A stretch of DNA of 8,527 nucleotides, from NCBI GenBank assembly GCA_003556985.1, contig PWPZ01000180.1, forward strand, positions 1-8,527, given 5' to 3'. This stretch comes from Bacteroidota bacterium. GTDB taxonomy: Bacteria; Bacteroidota; Bacteroidia; Bacteroidales; PUMT01. A program made the translations under genes and the position numbers. Below, one piece after another: positions 6,055-8,527 of this stretch. The notes beneath the pieces are model-generated. The model saw only the letters and a program-made list of their open reading frames with translations. It ran no database searches and was not told the origin of the DNA. Within the stretch, counting starts at the first letter, position 1. The number at the start of each line of letters is the position of its first letter.

Positions 6055-7299
6055 GTGGATATATTTGATAAGATAAAGCAGAACATGGGCCCTATAGGTC
6101 AATACATGAAAGAAGCCCATGGATATTTCACATTCCCCAAGCTTGAAGGAGAAATCGGAACAAGAATGAAATTCAGGGGCAAAGAGGTCCTGGTATGGAG
6201 TCTTAATAATTACCTTGGCCTGGCCAACGATCCCCGGGTAAGAGAGGCTGATGCAGAAGCCGCGGCAAAATATGGAATGGCTTATCCAATGGGTGCCAGG
6301 ATGATGTCGGGACAAACAGGCCAGCATGAAGAGCTGGAGCGCCAGCTTGCGGAATTTCAGGGGAAAGAGGATGCATATCTTTTGAATTACGGTTACCAGG
6401 GTATGGTTTCTATAATTGATTCTTTGGTGGGCCGCAATGACGTGGTTGTTTATGATTCAGAATCTCATGCCTGCATACTTGACGGAGTACGGTTGCATAT
6501 GGGAAAACGGTATGTATTCCCGCACAATAACATGGAAAACCTGGAGAAGCAACTCCGGAGGGCAGTAAATCTTGCCTCCAAACAAAACGGGGGAGTTCTT
6601 GTGATTACCGAAGGCGTGTTTGGCATGTCGGGCGATCTGGGAAAGCTGGATCAGATTGTCAGGCTCCGGGAAAAATATCCTTTTCGCCTGCTTGTGGACG
6701 ATGCCCACGGCTTTGGAACTATGGGAAAAACCGGTGCAGGTGTGGCCGAGCACCTGGGAGTTCAAGATGAGGTAGATGTCTATTTCGGGACCTTCGCCAA
6801 GGCAATGGCAGGAATAGGCGGCTTTGTGGCAGGAAAGGAGATGGTAATCAACTACCTGCGCTATAACATGCGTTCACAGATATTTGCAAAATCGCTCCCC
6901 ATGCCAATGGTAATTGGAGCACTTAAGCGTCTCGAGCTGCTGAAAACCGAGAATGCACTGAGAGAGAATTTGTGGAATGTGGTAAACGCCCTGCAGAGCG
7001 GACTGAAGGATAAGGGTTTTAATATAGGTAATACCGAATCGCCGGTTACACCTGTGTTCCTGTCGGGAAGCGTTCCGGAAGGAACAAATATTGCACTTGA
7101 TTTAAGGGAAAATTACAGCATATTCTGTTCACTTGTCGGTTACCCGGTGGTGCCCAAAGGAGTCTTGCTGATCAGGCTGATACCCACGGCTCTCCACACC
7201 CTTGAAGACGTGAATTATACCATAAGCGCCTTTGCGGAGGTTGCCATAAAACTTAAAGCAGGCAAATATGCCGGCGAGAAAATAGTTACAACTGCCTGA
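6055..7299 (+). CDS. Alpha-oxoamine synthase family PLP enzyme (serine palmitoyltransferase / cysteate acyltransferase-like)
   Basis: The product is 414 aa, within the usual size of this family, which condenses an amino acid with an acyl thioester and loses CO2. Key residues are visible: His138 in DSESHACILDG (stacks on the cofactor), the DDAHGFG motif with Asp215 and His218, the Schiff-base lysine Lys249 in GTFAKAMAGIGG, GARMMSGQTGQHEELE (80-95) and RLIPTALHTLEDV near the C-terminus. The start is a GTG; the MDIFDKIKQNMGPIG beginning matches close bacteroidotal homologues, and the next Met (residue 11) would cut conserved sequence. No Shine-Dalgarno is present, only an A-rich leader. Relatives are annotated as serine palmitoyltransferase, 2-amino-3-ketobutyrate CoA ligase or 8-amino-7-oxononanoate synthase. 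No biotin or threonine-catabolism genes are nearby, and the sequence recalls the Bacteroidota group that makes 3-ketosphinganine or 3-ketocapnine. Choosing serine or cysteate as substrate is not possible by eye. Monocistronic, with a hairpin terminator downstream. Confidence 0.85.
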   Translation: MDIFDKIKQNMGPIGQYMKEAHGYFTFPKLEGEIGTRMKFRGKEVLVWSLNNYLGLANDPRVREADAEAAAKYGMAYPMGARMMSGQTGQHEELERQLAEFQGKEDAYLLNYGYQGMVSIIDSLVGRNDVVVYDSESHACILDGVRLHMGKRYVFPHNNMENLEKQLRRAVNLASKQNGGVLVITEGVFGMSGDLGKLDQIVRLREKYPFRLLVDDAHGFGTMGKTGAGVAEHLGVQDEVDVYFGTFAKAMAGIGGFVAGKEMVINYLRYNMRSQIFAKSLPMPMVIGALKRLELLKTENALRENLWNVVNALQSGLKDKGFNIGNTESPVTPVFLSGSVPEGTNIALDLRENYSIFCSLVGYPVVPKGVLLIRLIPTALHTLEDVNYTISAFAEVAIKLKAGKYAGEKIVTTA

Positions 7300-7451
7300 C
7301 TCACACAATGACCCGGGGTAATGTTTAGCAGGATTGGTTCACGGGTCAGTTCTCCGGTAAACGGTATTACCTCTTTCGGGTCAGTTCTCCGGTAAATAAT
7401 ATTGTTTCCGGGTACTGTCTCCTCGCCGGTTACTGTAAAAGTTCCGGTGCG
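7300..7451. other. Spacer between convergent oxoamine synthase and trxB genes
   Basis: This 152-bp stretch between two gene ends contains a short tandem repeat (7342-7396 plus a decayed third copy to about 7437) and most of the left arm of a bidirectional hairpin that extends into trxB. I see no gene here. Confidence 0.7.
7342..7437. repeat. Short tandem repeat with 20-bp exact unit
   Basis: CGGGTCAGTTCTCCGGTAAA occurs exactly at 7342-7361 and again at 7377-7396, a period of 35 bp. A third, degraded copy begins CGGGTACTGTCTCC at 7409 and continues as GCCGGTTACTGTAAA to about 7438. An earlier CCCGGGGTAA near 7312 may be a further remnant. The copies lie between convergent genes, so a promoter role is unlikely. 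With only two exact copies and imperfect spacing, this is not a CRISPR array. Confidence 0.7.
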
Positions 7452-7472
7452 CTATCCCGCAGGAACTTTTTT
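7437..7472. terminator. Bidirectional hairpin terminator overlapping the trxB stop codon
   Basis: AAAAGTTCC (7437-7445) and GGAACTTTT (7462-7470) form a perfect 9-bp inverted repeat; inner GCG/CGC (7448-7450, 7458-7460) can add pairs. On the plus strand the stem runs into six Ts (7467-7472), a good intrinsic terminator for the oxoamine synthase gene. On the minus strand the same stem ends in four Ts and would serve trxB. The trxB stop codon (7454-7452) sits in the loop region, and the last few trxB codons form one arm. Confidence 0.65.
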
Positions 7473-8468
7473 GGCTTGAGTATGCCTGGCTCCGAGATAC
7501 CTTTCGGCATCAATTGCGGCCATGCAACCAGTGCCTGCAGCGGTTACCGCCTGGCGGTAGTAGGCATCCATAACATCTCCACAGGCAAAGACTCCCTCAA
7601 TATTTGTTTTTGTTGATCCCGGTATTGTTTTAATATAGCCTACTTCATCGGTTTCCAGGTAATCCCTGAAAATGGAAGAATTAGGGGTATGCCCTATGGC
7701 AACGAAAAACCCGGTGATATCGATACGGACATCCTCACCCTTGCTGTTAATAAGTATAACCCCGTTAACACCGCCTTCATCCCCAACTATCTCACTGGTA
7801 ACATGTTCAAACAAAATTGAAATATTCTCCGTGTTCATTACCCGTTCCTGCATGACCTTCGATGCACGCAAATAGTCTTTCCTGACTATAAGGTAAACCT
7901 TTCTGCAAATGCCTGACAGATACAAAGCCTCTTCGGCCGCAGTATCTCCCCCTCCCACCACTGCAACATCCTGGTCCTTATAGAAAAAACCGTCGCAGGT
8001 GGCACATGCGGAAACACCCGATCCCATATATTTTGTCTCCGACTCCAGTCCGAGATACTTTGCCGTTGCCCCGGTGGCAATAATGAGTGAATCAGCATGA
8101 ACTATCTTTGCATTATCTATAGTGATCTTAAATGGCGGGGAAGAAAGATCGGAGTCGGAGGCCAGTCCGAACCGTATATCCGCATTGAATCTTTGGGCCT
8201 GCCTTTTCATATCTTCCATCATTTCGGGCCCGGTAATACCATCGGGGTAACCCGGAAAATTTTCTACCTCGGTTGTTGTTGTAAGCTGGCCACCGGGCTG
8301 GAGTCCTTCATACAAAACCGGTTTAAGATTCGCCCGGGCCGCATAAATAGCGGCGGTATAACCTGCCGGGCCTGACCCTATTATCAGGCATTTTACCTTT
8401 TCAACTTCTCCATCGGACTTTTTTTCGAAGGTATCGTCCGAAAGATCCATTTTCCTGAACATGCTCAT
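7452..8468 (-). CDS. trxB: Thioredoxin-disulfide reductase
   Basis: The product is 338 aa, slightly longer than E. coli TrxB (about 320). It is a cytoplasmic FAD enzyme that passes electrons from NADPH to thioredoxin. Visible are the FAD Rossmann motif GSGPAGYTAA (31-40), GGQLTTTTEVENFPGYP (59-75), the redox dithiol CATCDG (Cys155, Cys158), the NADPH motif GGGDTAAEEA (172-181), a basic VRKDYLRAS segment (195-203) that corresponds to the HRRxxxR 2'-phosphate clamp with His to Val and one Arg to Lys, GHTPNS (259-264) and the C-terminal CGDVMDAYYRQAVTAAG (296-312). About 20 charged residues precede the usual start of homology. Met1, Met3 and Met7 are alternative starts, all without a Shine-Dalgarno, so the exact N-terminus is uncertain. 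The 59 bases upstream to the window edge are AT-rich with no promoter I would call. It is convergent with the oxoamine synthase gene and shares its terminator hairpin. Confidence 0.96.
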   Translation of the reverse strand: MSMFRKMDLSDDTFEKKSDGEVEKVKCLIIGSGPAGYTAAIYAARANLKPVLYEGLQPGGQLTTTTEVENFPGYPDGITGPEMMEDMKRQAQRFNADIRFGLASDSDLSSPPFKITIDNAKIVHADSLIIATGATAKYLGLESETKYMGSGVSACATCDGFFYKDQDVAVVGGGDTAAEEALYLSGICRKVYLIVRKDYLRASKVMQERVMNTENISILFEHVTSEIVGDEGGVNGVILINSKGEDVRIDITGFFVAIGHTPNSSIFRDYLETDEVGYIKTIPGSTKTNIEGVFACGDVMDAYYRQAVTAAGTGCMAAIDAERYLGARHTQAKKVPAG

Positions 8469-8527
8469 TTTCTAATTGTTTGGTTAATGAAAAACAGGGT
8501 AATATTGTTCATAAAAACTATGCAAAA

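Noticed and set aside
7342..7437. CRISPR or attachment-site interpretation of the 20-bp repeats
   Set aside because: Only two exact copies with a 15-base gap, no integrase, tRNA or cas gene nearby; a short tandem duplication explains it better.
8469..8527. Promoter upstream of trxB
   Set aside because: A TTTG lies at the window edge, but the sequence at the expected -7 position (TTACCCTG) is a poor match, and the upstream region is cut off.

Overview
This window looks like ordinary core chromosome from a Bacteroidota bacterium, probably in or near Bacteroidales/Marinilabiliales. The support is the gene order bamD-rpoZ-coaBC-porD-recN, a Bacteroidota-type omega subunit and BamD, a DUF4835/PorD protein, starts without clear Shine-Dalgarno sequences, and a -33/-7 style promoter (CTTG, 19 bp, TTATTTTG). 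The genus cannot be fixed from the sequence. Base composition and style are even across the window, and I see no phage, transposon, CRISPR array, tRNA or rRNA.

Layout. At the left edge, bases 2-547 (+) are the 3' end of a penicillin acylase-family (S45) hydrolase. It converges on recN with no base between the two stop codons. A block of five minus-strand genes follows. Read in transcription order it is bamD (5778-4948), rpoZ (4942-4616), coaBC (4598-3363), porD/DUF4835 (3358-2456) and, after a 252-bp gap with short degenerate GC-rich repeats, recN (2203-548). The first four are separated by 4-17 bp and are almost certainly one operon. A 276-bp AT-rich divergent spacer (5779-6054) holds promoters for both directions and a small hairpin in the leader of the rightward gene. 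That gene (6055-7299, +) encodes a PLP-dependent alpha-oxoamine synthase of the serine palmitoyltransferase / cysteate acyltransferase type, probably for sphingoid-like or sulfonolipid bases. It converges on trxB (8468-7452, -). The 152-bp spacer between them holds a tandem repeat with a 20-bp exact unit and a bidirectional terminator hairpin that overlaps the trxB stop codon.

How the genes fit together. The operon combines envelope assembly (BamD; PorD, associated with type IX secretion), transcription (omega), coenzyme A supply (CoaBC) and DNA repair (RecN). The neighbouring oxoamine synthase uses acyl thioesters to build lipid long-chain bases, so there is a loose CoA/envelope-lipid theme, but I infer no dedicated system. 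The most checkable oddities are a serine in place of the expected catalytic cysteine of the CoaC domain, the two intergenic repeat clusters, the leader hairpin, and the terminator embedded in the trxB stop region. I did not find a convincing undescribed system.
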